The notes under the pieces are model-generated. The model made no database searches, was not told the origin of the DNA, and saw nothing but the letters and a program-made list of their open reading frames with translations. Made by a program: the position numbers and the translations under genes. From CAYYVJ01 sp964475115 (GTDB lineage: Bacteria > Bacillota > Clostridia > Lachnospirales > Lachnospiraceae): DNA of 29,790 nucleotides. This document shows positions 1 through 8,465 of this stretch, in pieces; position 1 is the stretch's first letter; the number at the start of each line of letters is the position of its first letter. Location: contig CAYYVJ010000013.1 in NCBI GenBank assembly GCA_964475115.1, positions 1 through 29,790 of the forward strand, read 5' to 3'.

Positions 1-2239
1 AAACACCATGTATTTTTTTAAATGCACGCCTAAAAGAGTTGGCGTTATTATAACCCACTTCTAAAAACAAGTCTCCAATTGCAATCGTAGATGATTTTAA
101 TAGGTAAAGTGCTTGTTCCATTCGGATGCGTTCTAAATATTCGGAAAAATTCTCCTTGGTTTCTGCCTTAAATAAATATGAAAAATAACTTTCTGAAATA
201 TGGAATTTATCAGAAATTTTACTTAAGCTTAGAGAGGAATCCTTATAGTTTTCCTTTATATATTCCTGAATAGAAACAATCAGTTTATTTCCTTCAGGTT
301 TTCTTTCAAAAGATTCACATAATTGTAATGCAGTCTCTTCTAGAACTCGAAAACTCTTGCTTCCTAGCAGATTTGAATCAATGACAGCTAAGAATTCTTC
401 GTTATCTTTATCTGTGTTTATAGTGAATCGGATTTTTAACAAAGTATTTCTCAAATCGGATAGAAGCCACTTAACAACAGGAAGGGAAAGAGTTCTTTCT
501 TTAAAATTCTCATGGTGGATTAGCTTCATAAACTCTCTTACCTGTTTTTCATTTCCAGCCAAAATAAAGTTACTAAGCTGATGTGCAAACTCAAGAGGGT
601 AGTAGTAAGTTGTTTTATCTTTTCTAATGTTTGCATATCTTTGGAAATTATTCTCATTACTTACATAAGAAGTAGCTTCTATGGCTTGTTGATATGATTT
701 CCAAGTATACATTAAATCTTCGTTTCGATTACCAAGTCCAGCATAAGACCAAATAGAATATACATTTACTAATTGCTCGTGAAAAGCATTAAATTGTTCT
801 TGTACTTGTTCCACAAAAGAGTCTATGGAAACTTTGCTATCTGAGTGAAGTAAGAGTGCAAATTCCCTACTGTTTGCTTCATAGATTAAAACATTGGTTC
901 CAAAGTAGCTATAGAGTAATCTTCTAATTAACTCATGATACGTATTTTCGTCATTAGGATTTGTGTTTTCATCTGAATTTGCAGTTACTGAAAAATCAAA
1001 TTGGTTACTATGCATAATAATATAGAGAACTGCAAATTTTCGATTGATAATAGATAAATCAAGGAAATCCACAAAGTAATCCAATTCTTCCTGTGTATCA
1101 ATGCGACCATTCATAATTCTAGAGATATAGGAATTGTATACAATTGGTCTTTGAAGTTCCAAGGTTTCTTTTAAACTACTACTTTCAATAAGTGAAGTTT
1201 GAAGTTCTGTATTAATCTGTATAATCGGTTTTACATTTTTTTTAGACGTAAAAAAGATAACAGCAAATCCAGCCAAGCATGCTAATAATATAATGATAGT
1301 ATAGGCCTTTTGATAGGATACTAGGTGTTGGAACGCCATATCTTCTGGTTGAACTAAATAATAAGTCCAACCATTTGTTTTAGAAGTTTTAGAAGTAATG
1401 ATCACAGAGTTTCCATTAATATTAGATTCAAAAAAACTAGTTTCTTCTATATCATTATCATTCATATTTGAAGCGATAGTTTCTGCTGAAAATTCCATGG
1501 AATGTTTACCTTTTATAGTAAAAACTTCATTCATATGTTCATCTACAACAAAAATAAATCCAGTATTGTATAAGTTAAGGCCAGAAAAAATGTTCTCCAG
1601 TTTTTGTTGACTTATCTCAAAGCATACCGTTCCTAAGATACGAGAGGAAAGAGTATAGGTAGAGAGGGGAAGCATATACAAAAATGAATTTGTTTCTCTT
1701 CCAGCAAACTCATTTAAGGGGATAAATTTACGAAATGACTCTTTTGTAGACATAAGTTTTAGCCAAGAGTCATAATGCTTAATGTCATAGGACTCATTCA
1801 TTCTATAAAAGAGGTCTGTATCATTAAATAGGTTTGTAGATAAAACATATTTCGTATTGGGAAAATAAATATAGTAGTCTATAATAGGAAGGATAGTTTC
1901 ACTTGGTATAAAACCTTTTAATAATTCCATAGAACTAGCAGCGGTCTGATAAAAAGCAGTGTCTCCACTGCTATGATAACTTGATAATTTTGAAATTTCC
2001 GAATTGCGTGCTATTTGTGAAGCTAAAGTATCCATAATCAAAAAAGTGGAATCCGTTTCTAGGACAGATTGTTCAAGTGCTGTAAAACTTTGCTCATACA
2101 AGTTTATCCTAGCTTCTTTGACTCCCATCCGATACATATATAATCCCATGAACAGAATGATAATCAATACAATACTGTAAGAAGTTACAAAACGTAGCAA
2201 ATAATTCTTGTTTCTATAATTAAGGCTGGAATTCTCCAT
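1..2239 (-). CDS. Membrane-anchored AraC-family transcriptional regulator (YesS-like), C-terminus cut by window edge
   Basis: The frame is open from an ATG at 2239 to the window edge, giving 746 residues. A good ribosome binding site (CGGAGG) lies just upstream. The order is a short N-terminal tail, a membrane segment at about residues 20-37, an extracellular sensor-like region at about 38-305, a second membrane segment at about 311-331 and a long cytoplasmic part. From about residue 650 there is a two-helix-turn-helix AraC domain (ISDKFHISESYFSYLFK, then IGDLFLEVGYNNANSFRRAF). It breaks off in KKIHGV, so only some 10-25 residues should be missing. Proteins of this build (B. subtilis YesS type) are usually encoded beside LplA/LplB/YtcP-type sugar importers and are thought to activate them. 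The divergent neighbour here is exactly such an importer. The ligand cannot be read from the sequence. Confidence 0.9.
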   Translation of the reverse strand, partial: MENSSLNYRNKNYLLRFVTSYSIVLIIILFMGLYMYRMGVKEARINLYEQSFTALEQSVLETDSTFLIMDTLASQIARNSEISKLSSYHSSGDTAFYQTAASSMELLKGFIPSETILPIIDYYIYFPNTKYVLSTNLFNDTDLFYRMNESYDIKHYDSWLKLMSTKESFRKFIPLNEFAGRETNSFLYMLPLSTYTLSSRILGTVCFEISQQKLENIFSGLNLYNTGFIFVVDEHMNEVFTIKGKHSMEFSAETIASNMNDNDIEETSFFESNINGNSVIITSKTSKTNGWTYYLVQPEDMAFQHLVSYQKAYTIIILLACLAGFAVIFFTSKKNVKPIIQINTELQTSLIESSSLKETLELQRPIVYNSYISRIMNGRIDTQEELDYFVDFLDLSIINRKFAVLYIIMHSNQFDFSVTANSDENTNPNDENTYHELIRRLLYSYFGTNVLIYEANSREFALLLHSDSKVSIDSFVEQVQEQFNAFHEQLVNVYSIWSYAGLGNRNEDLMYTWKSYQQAIEATSYVSNENNFQRYANIRKDKTTYYYPLEFAHQLSNFILAGNEKQVREFMKLIHHENFKERTLSLPVVKWLLSDLRNTLLKIRFTINTDKDNEEFLAVIDSNLLGSKSFRVLEETALQLCESFERKPEGNKLIVSIQEYIKENYKDSSLSLSKISDKFHISESYFSYLFKAETKENFSEYLERIRMEQALYLLKSSTIAIGDLFLEVGYNNANSFRRAFKKIHGV

Positions 2240-2298
2240 TATAAATCCTCCGGTTGGGTGAATAAATTTAGTAAAAGTCTCTATACTTTGTATATGGA

Positions 2299-2327
2299 AT
2301 TATAGCAAAATAGGGTATATTTTTCAA
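2299..2327 (-). promoter_or_regulatory. Sigma-A-type promoter of the AraC-type regulator
   Basis: On the minus strand TTGAAA (2322-2327) is followed after 17 bases by TATAAT (2299-2304). A small palindrome, TATACTTTGTATA (2282-2294), overlaps the expected start site and could be an operator. The leader to the start codon is about 50 bases. Confidence 0.6.
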
Positions 2328-2471
2328 GGAGAACATTTATGTAGGAACTTTCAAAGATACAAAATTTATTGTTTTAACAAAAAGAATAAATAAATAAAGG
2401 CTGAAAACCTTGTAGAATCAAGGTAAAATTATTTATCATAAATAATGCACATTTAAAATAAAAAATGAACC

Positions 2472-2501
2472 TTGTTAAATATACACAAATTATGCTATAT
2501 T
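2472..2501 (+). promoter_or_regulatory. Probable promoter of the sugar ABC transporter operon
   Basis: TTGTTA (2472-2477), an 18-base spacer and TATATT (2496-2501) lie about 120 bases before the lipoprotein gene. The stretch between the two divergent genes (2240-2621) holds no other gene that I can see. Confidence 0.45.
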
Positions 2502-2510
2502 AACTATGTC

Positions 2511-2587
2511 AATTGAATAAAAAACAACAAATCGATTGGCGTAAAGTTATATTGTTATAAGAGGGATGTAAGTCCTTTCATTCAATT
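2511..2587 (+). promoter_or_regulatory. Inverted repeat framing the 5' leader of the transporter mRNA
   Basis: AATTGAAT (2511-2518) and ATTCAATT (2580-2587) are exact reverse complements and enclose almost the whole leader, ending shortly before the AAGGAGGG ribosome binding site. The leader could fold into a closed domain, or the two arms could be protein sites. No known riboswitch class was recognised in it. Confidence 0.3.
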
Positions 2588-2621
2588 AACTTTGCAAGAG
2601 AAAAAAGGAGGGCACTTTTTT

Positions 2622-4160
2622 ATGAGAAAAGCAACAAAAAAAATTGTTTCTGCATCTTTAGTAGCTGTACTTGCACTTAGCTTAGTAGCATGTGGCGGCA
2701 GCAAAGATCCAGTAGAAACAACAAAAGCTCCAGAAGCTACAACAGCAGCTGGAGAAACAACAACAGTAGCAGAGGTAGAGGTTATTAAACCTTCTACAAT
2801 CAATGTAATGATGGACGGAACTGTTTTAACAGAAGCAAACGGACGTGATGCATTTGAAGAACAATTAGAAGAAGCACTTGGTGGGGACATTGACATTGTA
2901 TTTAATCAACCAGAGCATAGTGGTTACTATGACGTAGTTGGTACCACATTTGCTGGTGGTGACTGGCCAGACGTTATCCTTTTAGGCGCAGCTTACTATT
3001 CAACATATGCTAGTGCTGGTGCACTTTGGGATATGACAGAAGCTTGGGAAAGTTCTGATTTAAAGGCTTCTGGTAGAGTAATTAATGAAGCAATCATTGA
3101 TGGCCTTTATATTGATGGTTCTCTATACGGATTTGCACCTACAAGAGGTAATGGATGTCTTACTTACATGAAACAATCTTGGTTAGATGCAGTTGGTTTA
3201 GACGCTCCTACAAATTATGATGAGTATTATGAAGTAATCAAAGCATTCACAGAAGGCGATCCAGATCAAAATGGTGTTGATGGGGATACTTATGGTGTTA
3301 CAGCTGCAGGTCTTGTAGGTGGAGAAGCTCCATATGTTAACTATTTACCTGAATTTTATCAAGATGCTTATCCAGATTTCTACCAAAACGAAAACGGTGA
3401 ATGGGTAGATGGATTTAGTGAAGACGCTATGAAGGGTGCTCTTACAAGATTACAAGACGCTTATTCAGCAGGTTACCTAGATAAAGAAACAATTACAAAT
3501 GGTACAAAAGACTGCCGTAACAAATTCTATGATGATAAAGTTGGTGTATTCACTTACTGGGCAGGTGTATGGCAATCTAACTTAACAGATAACCTAATCG
3601 CAAACGGATATGATGGTGACTTAGTTGCTGTAGCTCCTATTGCTGAAGTTGGTAATTATGTTGAAAGACAAGCACCAGTTTGGGCTATTACTACACAAGC
3701 TGAAAATCCAGAAGGAATTTTCAAATATTTCATTGAAAAAATGTTAGATGGTGACAGAGTTCAAACTCTTTGGACATATGGTGCAGAAGATACTCACTGG
3801 ACTACAGCAAACGGTGAATTTGAGATGCTTCCAAGTCCTGAAAAACCAGATACAATGATGAAGAAAAACCACATTGACTCTATGTTGAGTATTGCTACAT
3901 TTACTAACGGAGATCCAGGTGCAAACACTCAAGTTGATATCGCAGCAGAATCTGGTGCAAAATTCAATGAATGGGCTGTTATGGCTCCAGTTATCGTAAA
4001 TAACGATACTACAAGTAGCTATGCTGCTGACCTTTGGGATATTAAGAACAAAGTTATCACAGACGTAGTAACAGCTGGTGTATCAGTGGATGAAGGAATG
4101 GCTTACTATGTAGAACAATCAGCTAGCATGGTAGCTGAAATTTTAGAATCATTTAAATAA
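2622..4160 (+). CDS. Extracellular solute-binding lipoprotein of a sugar ABC transporter (LplA-like)
   Basis: The ATG at 2622 is chosen because the AAGGAGGG ribosome binding site lies 11 bases upstream; an in-frame TTG at 2592 would place that site inside the gene. The 512-residue product starts with basic residues, a hydrophobic stretch and a lipobox (SLVAC), so it should be lipid-anchored outside the membrane. A Thr/Glu/Ala-rich linker follows (about residues 25-50), then a family 1 solute-binding fold rich in Trp, Tyr and Asp. Large size, and two permease genes without an ATPase gene, are typical of the LplA group of oligosaccharide importers, which usually share a distant ATPase (MsmX type). 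Substrate unknown; a plant or host oligosaccharide is likely. First gene of a three-gene operon. Confidence 0.9.
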   Translation: MRKATKKIVSASLVAVLALSLVACGGSKDPVETTKAPEATTAAGETTTVAEVEVIKPSTINVMMDGTVLTEANGRDAFEEQLEEALGGDIDIVFNQPEHSGYYDVVGTTFAGGDWPDVILLGAAYYSTYASAGALWDMTEAWESSDLKASGRVINEAIIDGLYIDGSLYGFAPTRGNGCLTYMKQSWLDAVGLDAPTNYDEYYEVIKAFTEGDPDQNGVDGDTYGVTAAGLVGGEAPYVNYLPEFYQDAYPDFYQNENGEWVDGFSEDAMKGALTRLQDAYSAGYLDKETITNGTKDCRNKFYDDKVGVFTYWAGVWQSNLTDNLIANGYDGDLVAVAPIAEVGNYVERQAPVWAITTQAENPEGIFKYFIEKMLDGDRVQTLWTYGAEDTHWTTANGEFEMLPSPEKPDTMMKKNHIDSMLSIATFTNGDPGANTQVDIAAESGAKFNEWAVMAPVIVNNDTTSSYAADLWDIKNKVITDVVTAGVSVDEGMAYYVEQSASMVAEILESFK

Positions 4161-4196
4161 TATTATTTAAGAATTTATGTTATTCTGTAAAAAGGT

Positions 4197-4231
4197 AAGA
4201 GGCTGCCTGAAAAAGAACTAGGCAGTCTCTT
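4197..4231 (+). promoter_or_regulatory. Intercistronic hairpin between binding-protein and permease genes
   Basis: AAGAGGCTGCC (4197-4207) pairs with GGCAGTCTCTT (4221-4231) as an 11-bp stem with one G-U pair and a 13-base loop. No T-run follows, so it is probably not a full terminator. Structures here commonly protect the upstream mRNA and let the binding protein be made in excess over the permeases. Confidence 0.6.
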
Positions 4232-4285
4232 GCATACCAGATGTGCACAAGTTTTACTCTAATTATGAAAGGAAGGATTTATCCT

Positions 4286-5233
4286 ATGAGCAAGCTGAAG
4301 AAGAAGACTGCGAATACTAGTCGGTCTCTAGCGTCAAGAATATACGTACACAGATGGTTTTATCTGATGTTTCTTCCAGTGTTTATTTTTGTACTTTTAT
4401 TTAATTATTTACCTATGTTAGGTGTTAGATATGCATTTTTTGATTACAAATCAGTTGGTGAGCCAACTTTCGTTGGTATGAAGCATTTCCAATCACTTTG
4501 GCAAAAGCCAGCATTTTGGACAGCATTTACCAACACTCTTGAATTAAGTATAGTGAAATTATTAATAAATACTTTTACAGCAGTTATTATCTCTTTATTA
4601 TTAAATGAAATTTATAATTTGAAAGCAAAGAAGTTTCTCCAGACTTTGATTTATCTGCCTCACTTCTTGTCTTGGGTAGTTACAGCATCTATATTTCATT
4701 TGATTCTTTCGCCACATGGAGAAGGACTTGTTAATGCATTTTTAGTTCAATTTGGAGTATTAGAAAAAGGGCAAGAAATATATTTTCTAGCTAATAAAAC
4801 ATGGTGGAGACCTGTCTATTATATAATTAATATTTGGAAAGAAACTGGTTGGGGAACAATTCTTTATTTAGCAACTCTAGCTGGAATCAGTCCGGACTTA
4901 TATGAAGCGGCTCAAATTGACGGTGCTAACCGTTTCAAAAGAATTTTATACATTACAATGCCAGCTTTAGCAAACACAATTATTACTGTATTAATCTTAA
5001 ATTTAGCAAAGATTATGAATTTATTTGAATCCGTATTCGTGTTATACAATACAGCTGTTACGGATGTATCAGATGTTATTCAAACCTATATCTATAGACA
5101 AACATTTGGTCAAGGAATGCCAAACTATGGATATACTACAGCAGTAGGTTTGTTTAAATCATTAGTAGCATGCGTCCTAGTATTGATTTGTAACTATGCA
5201 AGTAAAAAAGTCCGTGGACGCGGAATTGTATAG
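4286..5233 (+). CDS. ABC sugar transporter permease, LplB type
   Basis: The start ATG at 4286 (MSKLKKK) has a GGAAGG site 9 bases upstream; upstream in-frame starts would include that site in the gene. The 315-residue protein has a basic N-terminus and about six membrane segments. The cytoplasmic EAA loop that contacts the ATPase reads EAAQIDGANRFKRILYITMP, as in binding-protein-dependent sugar permeases. It should pair with the next permease and receive substrate from the lipoprotein. It lies 125 bases after the lipoprotein gene, with the hairpin between them, and 11 bases before the next gene. Confidence 0.92.
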   Translation: MSKLKKKTANTSRSLASRIYVHRWFYLMFLPVFIFVLLFNYLPMLGVRYAFFDYKSVGEPTFVGMKHFQSLWQKPAFWTAFTNTLELSIVKLLINTFTAVIISLLLNEIYNLKAKKFLQTLIYLPHFLSWVVTASIFHLILSPHGEGLVNAFLVQFGVLEKGQEIYFLANKTWWRPVYYIINIWKETGWGTILYLATLAGISPDLYEAAQIDGANRFKRILYITMPALANTIITVLILNLAKIMNLFESVFVLYNTAVTDVSDVIQTYIYRQTFGQGMPNYGYTTAVGLFKSLVACVLVLICNYASKKVRGRGIV

Positions 5234-5244
5234 GAGGATATGAC

Positions 5245-6108
5245 GTGGATAATACAATAACATATAAGAAAAAGAAAAAGAAAATTAAGATTTTTGATAT
5301 CATTAATTATATTATCTTCCTAGTAGTAGCCCTAGTTATTATGGTTCCTCTATGGAAAGTGTTTGTGGATTCTTTAGATATAAAAACTGGTTATGGCTTA
5401 AAGATATGGCCAGATACATTTTCATTAGTAGGATATAAGGTTATTTTAACTACAAAAGCACTTTACCTACCATTCCTTATTTCCACTTTAACAACAGTGA
5501 TAGGAACAGTAATAGGATTAACATTAGCTACATTAGGCGCTTACGTACTTATTCAATGGGATATGCCAGGTAGAGGACTATTTGCATATATGCTCTTATT
5601 TACCATGATCTTTAGTGGTGGTATGGTTCCTGATTACTTAGTAATGAGAGATTTAAACTTAATTAATACAATATGGGCAGTTATTTTGCCATTAAGTATT
5701 AATGTTTATAATTTAGTACTTATGCGTAACTTCTTTGAGGGAATTCCAAAGAGTTTATTTGAAGCAGCAGCGATTGATGGTTGTTCTCCAATGGGAACAT
5801 TTTTCAAAATCGTATTACCTTTATCAAAAGCAGCATTAGCATCTATTGGTCTAATGTATGGTGTTGCATTTTGGAATGAATATACAAAATTCAAATTATA
5901 TATTAGCAAACAAGCTTTATATAACTTCCAGATGAAACTTCGTACTTTAATTATGGATGGAGATACTCCTAATACCGCTGAGAGTGTTTCTCAAAGTACA
6001 TTAAATAACGCAGCAGTTATAGTAGCCATATTACCATTTATGATTATCTACCCATTTGCACAGAAATATTTTGTTAAGGGTGTTAACGTAGGTGCAGTAA
6101 AAGAATAA
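5245..6108 (+). CDS. ABC sugar transporter permease, YtcP / UgpE type
   Basis: The GTG start at 5245 is fixed by AGGAGG at 5233-5238, six bases upstream; the site overlaps the preceding stop codon. The product is 287 residues, with a Lys-rich N-terminus and about six membrane segments. Its EAA loop (EAAAIDGCSPMGTFFKIVLP) marks the second inner-membrane subunit of the importer. It ends with PFAQKYFVKGVNVGAVKE, a C-terminus typical of this family. Translation is probably coupled to the previous gene. No ATPase gene follows; the operon ends in a strong terminator. Confidence 0.92.
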   Translation: MDNTITYKKKKKKIKIFDIINYIIFLVVALVIMVPLWKVFVDSLDIKTGYGLKIWPDTFSLVGYKVILTTKALYLPFLISTLTTVIGTVIGLTLATLGAYVLIQWDMPGRGLFAYMLLFTMIFSGGMVPDYLVMRDLNLINTIWAVILPLSINVYNLVLMRNFFEGIPKSLFEAAAIDGCSPMGTFFKIVLPLSKAALASIGLMYGVAFWNEYTKFKLYISKQALYNFQMKLRTLIMDGDTPNTAESVSQSTLNNAAVIVAILPFMIIYPFAQKYFVKGVNVGAVKE

Positions 6109-6133
6109 TAAAAGAATATTTTTTTATAATAAG

Positions 6134-6199
6134 AGAGTTTGTATTGAGAAGTGTACTTCACTTGGTGAAGTATCTTCCAATCTGAAACTCTTTTTTTTT
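6134..6199 (+). terminator. Large intrinsic terminator of the ABC transporter operon
   Basis: AGAGTTT (6134-6140) pairs with AAACTCT (6185-6191). Inside, ATTG-GAAG pairs with CTTC-CAAT, and ACTTCAC-TTG-GTGAAGT forms the tip. The stacked stem ends in a run of nine T (6191-6199). Confidence 0.85.
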
Positions 6200-6301
6200 A
6201 GGCAAATTTTAAAGAAAATTTATCTTTGGAAACCGTATAATTGATCTCTAATTCGTTAATCATTATCTATAGGACTAGAAAATGAAGCGGAGGTTAACGA
6301 T

Positions 6302-7078
6302 ATGGCTATTTACAAGGTAGAAATATGTGGAGTGAATACATCCAAGTTGCCGTTGCTAAAAAATGATGAGAAGGAGGCGTTGTTTAATCGTATCTTACTA
6401 GGCGATAAGGAAGCAAGAGAGGAATATATTAAAGGTAATTTAAGACTAGTTCTTAGTGTGATTCAAAGATTTTCTAACAGTAATGAAAATGTAGACGATT
6501 TATTTCAAATTGGTTGTATTGGATTAATAAAAGCAATAGATAATTTCGATATTACTCAGAATGTTAAATTTAGTACCTACGCGGTACCTATGATTATAGG
6601 AGAAATACGTAGGTACCTTAGAGATAATAATAGTATTAGGGTAAGCAGATCCCTTAGAGATACTGCCTATAAGGCGATCTATGCAAAGGAGATGTTGATA
6701 AAAAAGAATTTGCGAGAACCAACCATAAGTGAAGTCGCATCTGAAATAGGAGTTAATAAAGAAGATATTGTGTTCGCCCTCGATGCAATTCAAAGTCCTG
6801 TTTCTTTATATGAACCTATTTATACGGATGGAGGAGATACTCTTTATGTAATGGACCAAATTAGTGATAAGAAAAACAAAGAAGATAATTGGGTTGAAGA
6901 ATTATCCTTGTCAGAAGCAATGAAAAAACTCAACGAAAGAGAAAATCAAATTATAAAGATGAGATTCTTTGATGGGAAAACACAAATGGAAGTGGCACAT
7001 GAAATTCATATTTCACAGGCACAAGTTTCAAGATTAGAAAAAAATGCTTTGAAAAACTTAAAGAATTATTTAGTGTAA
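6302..7078 (+). CDS. sigG: RNA polymerase sporulation sigma factor SigG
   Basis: Directs late forespore transcription. The 258-residue product starts with MAIYKVEICGVNTSKLP, a signature of sigma-G. Region 2 (NLRLVLSVIQRF, DDLFQIGCIGLIKAIDNFD, KFSTYAVPMIIGEIRRYLRD) is nearly identical to B. subtilis SigG from memory, and region 4 contains GKTQMEVAHEIHISQAQVSRLEK. The start has a GCGGAGG site. In Bacillus the gene follows spoIIGA-sigE; here it stands alone after a transporter terminator and before ylmC, an order common in Lachnospiraceae. The upstream stretch (6200-6301) should carry a forespore promoter, but I could not place one with confidence. Confidence 0.96.
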   Translation: MAIYKVEICGVNTSKLPLLKNDEKEALFNRILLGDKEAREEYIKGNLRLVLSVIQRFSNSNENVDDLFQIGCIGLIKAIDNFDITQNVKFSTYAVPMIIGEIRRYLRDNNSIRVSRSLRDTAYKAIYAKEMLIKKNLREPTISEVASEIGVNKEDIVFALDAIQSPVSLYEPIYTDGGDTLYVMDQISDKKNKEDNWVEELSLSEAMKKLNERENQIIKMRFFDGKTQMEVAHEIHISQAQVSRLEKNALKNLKNYLV

Positions 7079-7132
7079 TATTTTAAACAAATACGCAGTA
7101 TAGTTTTCTAAGAGGATCTTAAGGAGACTATA

Positions 7133-7393
7133 ATGCGTGTTTGTGATTTGAAGCAAAAAGATGTAATCAATGAATGTGATTGTAAGATACTAGGAAGTGT
7201 ATGCGATGTGGAATTTGATTGTTCTACAGGATGTATTACAGCCTTAATCATTCCAGGTCCAGGGAAGATATGGGGAATTCTAGGTAGAGATAGTGAATAT
7301 GTGATACCTTTTCGTTGTGTAAAGTGTATAGGAGAAGATATTATTTTGGTGAGTGTAATTACAGAAGAAGTACTTCACAAATGCAAGTTTTAG
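7133..7393 (+). CDS. YlmC/YmxH-family sporulation-associated PRC-barrel protein
   Basis: 86 residues with an AAGGAG site before the ATG. The sequence MRVCDLKQKDVINECDCKILG, the central GKIWGILGRDSEYVIPF and the closing beta-rich part match the YlmC/YmxH family (PRC-barrel fold). These short proteins occur beside sigG or other sporulation genes, and their molecular role is unknown. The Gly-Pro-Gly turn (IPGPGKIWG) is typical. It sits 54 bases after sigG without a visible terminator, so co-transcription is likely. Confidence 0.85.
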   Translation: MRVCDLKQKDVINECDCKILGSVCDVEFDCSTGCITALIIPGPGKIWGILGRDSEYVIPFRCVKCIGEDIILVSVITEEVLHKCKF

Positions 7394-7412
7394 GAGCTTT
7401 TGAAACAGCTAC

Positions 7413-7441
7413 TTGACCATAAGGTATATTTTCAATATAAT
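7413..7441 (+). promoter_or_regulatory. Strong sigma-A promoter of nrdR-yqeG-aroE-aroK-aroQ
   Basis: TTGACC (7413-7418), a 17-base spacer and a perfect TATAAT (7436-7441) lie just upstream of nrdR. This separates the housekeeping unit from the sporulation genes before it. Confidence 0.75.
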
Positions 7442-7476
7442 AAATGAAAGATAGACAGTGCTAAGGAGGAAATATC

Positions 7477-7950
7477 ATGAAATGTCCATTTTGTGGCAGT
7501 GATAATACAAAAGTAATTGATTCAAGACCTACAGAAGATAATAGTTCCATTCGTAGGAGAAGACAATGCGATGAATGTAATAAGCGATTTACGACTTATG
7601 AAAACGTAGAGATGATCCCCCTTATTATTATAAAGAAAGACAATAATAGGGAGCCTTATGATAGAAGAAAGATAGAGGCGGGAATTATTCGCTCATGCCA
7701 TAAAAGGCCAACATCCATTGATTCAATCAATGGTTTGATTGATGAAGTAGAGACACAGATTTTTAATTTAGAAGAAAAAGAGATATCAAGTTCTAGAATC
7801 GGTGAGATTGTTATGGACAAACTAAAAAACTTTGATTCCGTTGCTTATGTTCGATTTGCCTCCGTATATCGTGAATTTAAAGATGTAAATACTTTTATGG
7901 ATGAACTAAAGAAGATACTTGATAAAGATAAGGGCAAAGAGACTGTTTAG
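7477..7950 (+). CDS. nrdR: Transcriptional repressor NrdR of ribonucleotide reductase genes
   Basis: 157 residues with an AAGGAGG site. The N-terminal zinc ribbon uses Cys3, Cys6, Cys31 and Cys34 (CPFCGS and CDECNKRFTTYE). An ATP-cone domain covers about residues 48-140 and senses ATP/dATP. NrdR binds NrdR-boxes in front of ribonucleotide reductase genes; none is visible here, so its targets are elsewhere. First gene of a compact run that continues into yqeG and the aro genes. Confidence 0.96.
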   Translation: MKCPFCGSDNTKVIDSRPTEDNSSIRRRRQCDECNKRFTTYENVEMIPLIIIKKDNNREPYDRRKIEAGIIRSCHKRPTSIDSINGLIDEVETQIFNLEEKEISSSRIGEIVMDKLKNFDSVAYVRFASVYREFKDVNTFMDELKKILDKDKGKETV

Positions 7951-7963
7951 AAAGGATATAACT

Positions 7964-8461
7964 ATGCTAGGATATTTTTATCCAGACGAATACTTAGACT
8001 CTACCTATAGCATCGATTTTGATAAGCTATATGAAGAGGGATACAAAGGATTCATCTTTGATATTGATAATACCTTGGTTCCCCATGGTAAACCAAGTGA
8101 TGATAGGGTAAAAGCCTTATTTAATAATCTAAAAGAAAAAGGAATAAAGATTTGCCTAATGTCTAATAATCAGACCGCTCGTGTAAAGCCATTTGCTGAA
8201 TCTTTGGGAGTGATTTATATAGAAGATGCCCATAAACCTTCTCGTAAAAATTATAGAAAAGCGATGGAATTATTAGGCACTGATACAAAGAATACGATTT
8301 TTGTAGGAGATCAATTATTTACAGATGTATTTGGAGCCAAGCGTGCTGGTATTAGGAACATATTAGTGAGTCCCATTCATCCTAGTGAAGAGATACAAAT
8401 CGTGTTAAAAAGATATTTAGAAAAAATCGTGTTATATTTTTATAAAAGACAAAGGGGATGA
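7964..8461 (+). CDS. yqeG: YqeG family HAD-type phosphatase
   Basis: The ATG at 7964 is preferred because the AAAGGAT site lies just before it; an upstream in-frame TTG lies inside nrdR and has no site. The 165-residue protein has HAD motif I as FDIDNTLVP (Asp33, Asp35), motif II as MSNNQ, a conserved KPSRKN lysine and motif IV as VGDQLFTDVFGAKRAG. YqeG proteins are close to mitochondrial phosphatidylglycerophosphatases, though the bacterial substrate is not settled. In B. subtilis yqeG also lies beside aroE, so this is conserved gene order. The stop overlaps the aroE ribosome binding region. Confidence 0.9.
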   Translation: MLGYFYPDEYLDSTYSIDFDKLYEEGYKGFIFDIDNTLVPHGKPSDDRVKALFNNLKEKGIKICLMSNNQTARVKPFAESLGVIYIEDAHKPSRKNYRKAMELLGTDTKNTIFVGDQLFTDVFGAKRAGIRNILVSPIHPSEEIQIVLKRYLEKIVLYFYKRQRG

Positions 8462-8465
8462 GAGC

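Noticed and set aside
2592..2621. TTG start for the lipoprotein gene
   Set aside because: It would place the AAGGAGGG site inside the coding region; the ATG at 2622 starts a normal lipoprotein signal peptide.
2582..2896. 104-codon minus-strand frame over the lipoprotein gene
   Set aside because: It is the antisense shadow of the lipoprotein gene, with Ser/Val-rich low-complexity content and no ribosome binding site.
6200..6301. Forespore (sigma-F/sigma-G) promoter before sigG
   Set aside because: GTATA occurs near 6235, but the matching -10 (GG-rich) element at proper distance is not convincing.
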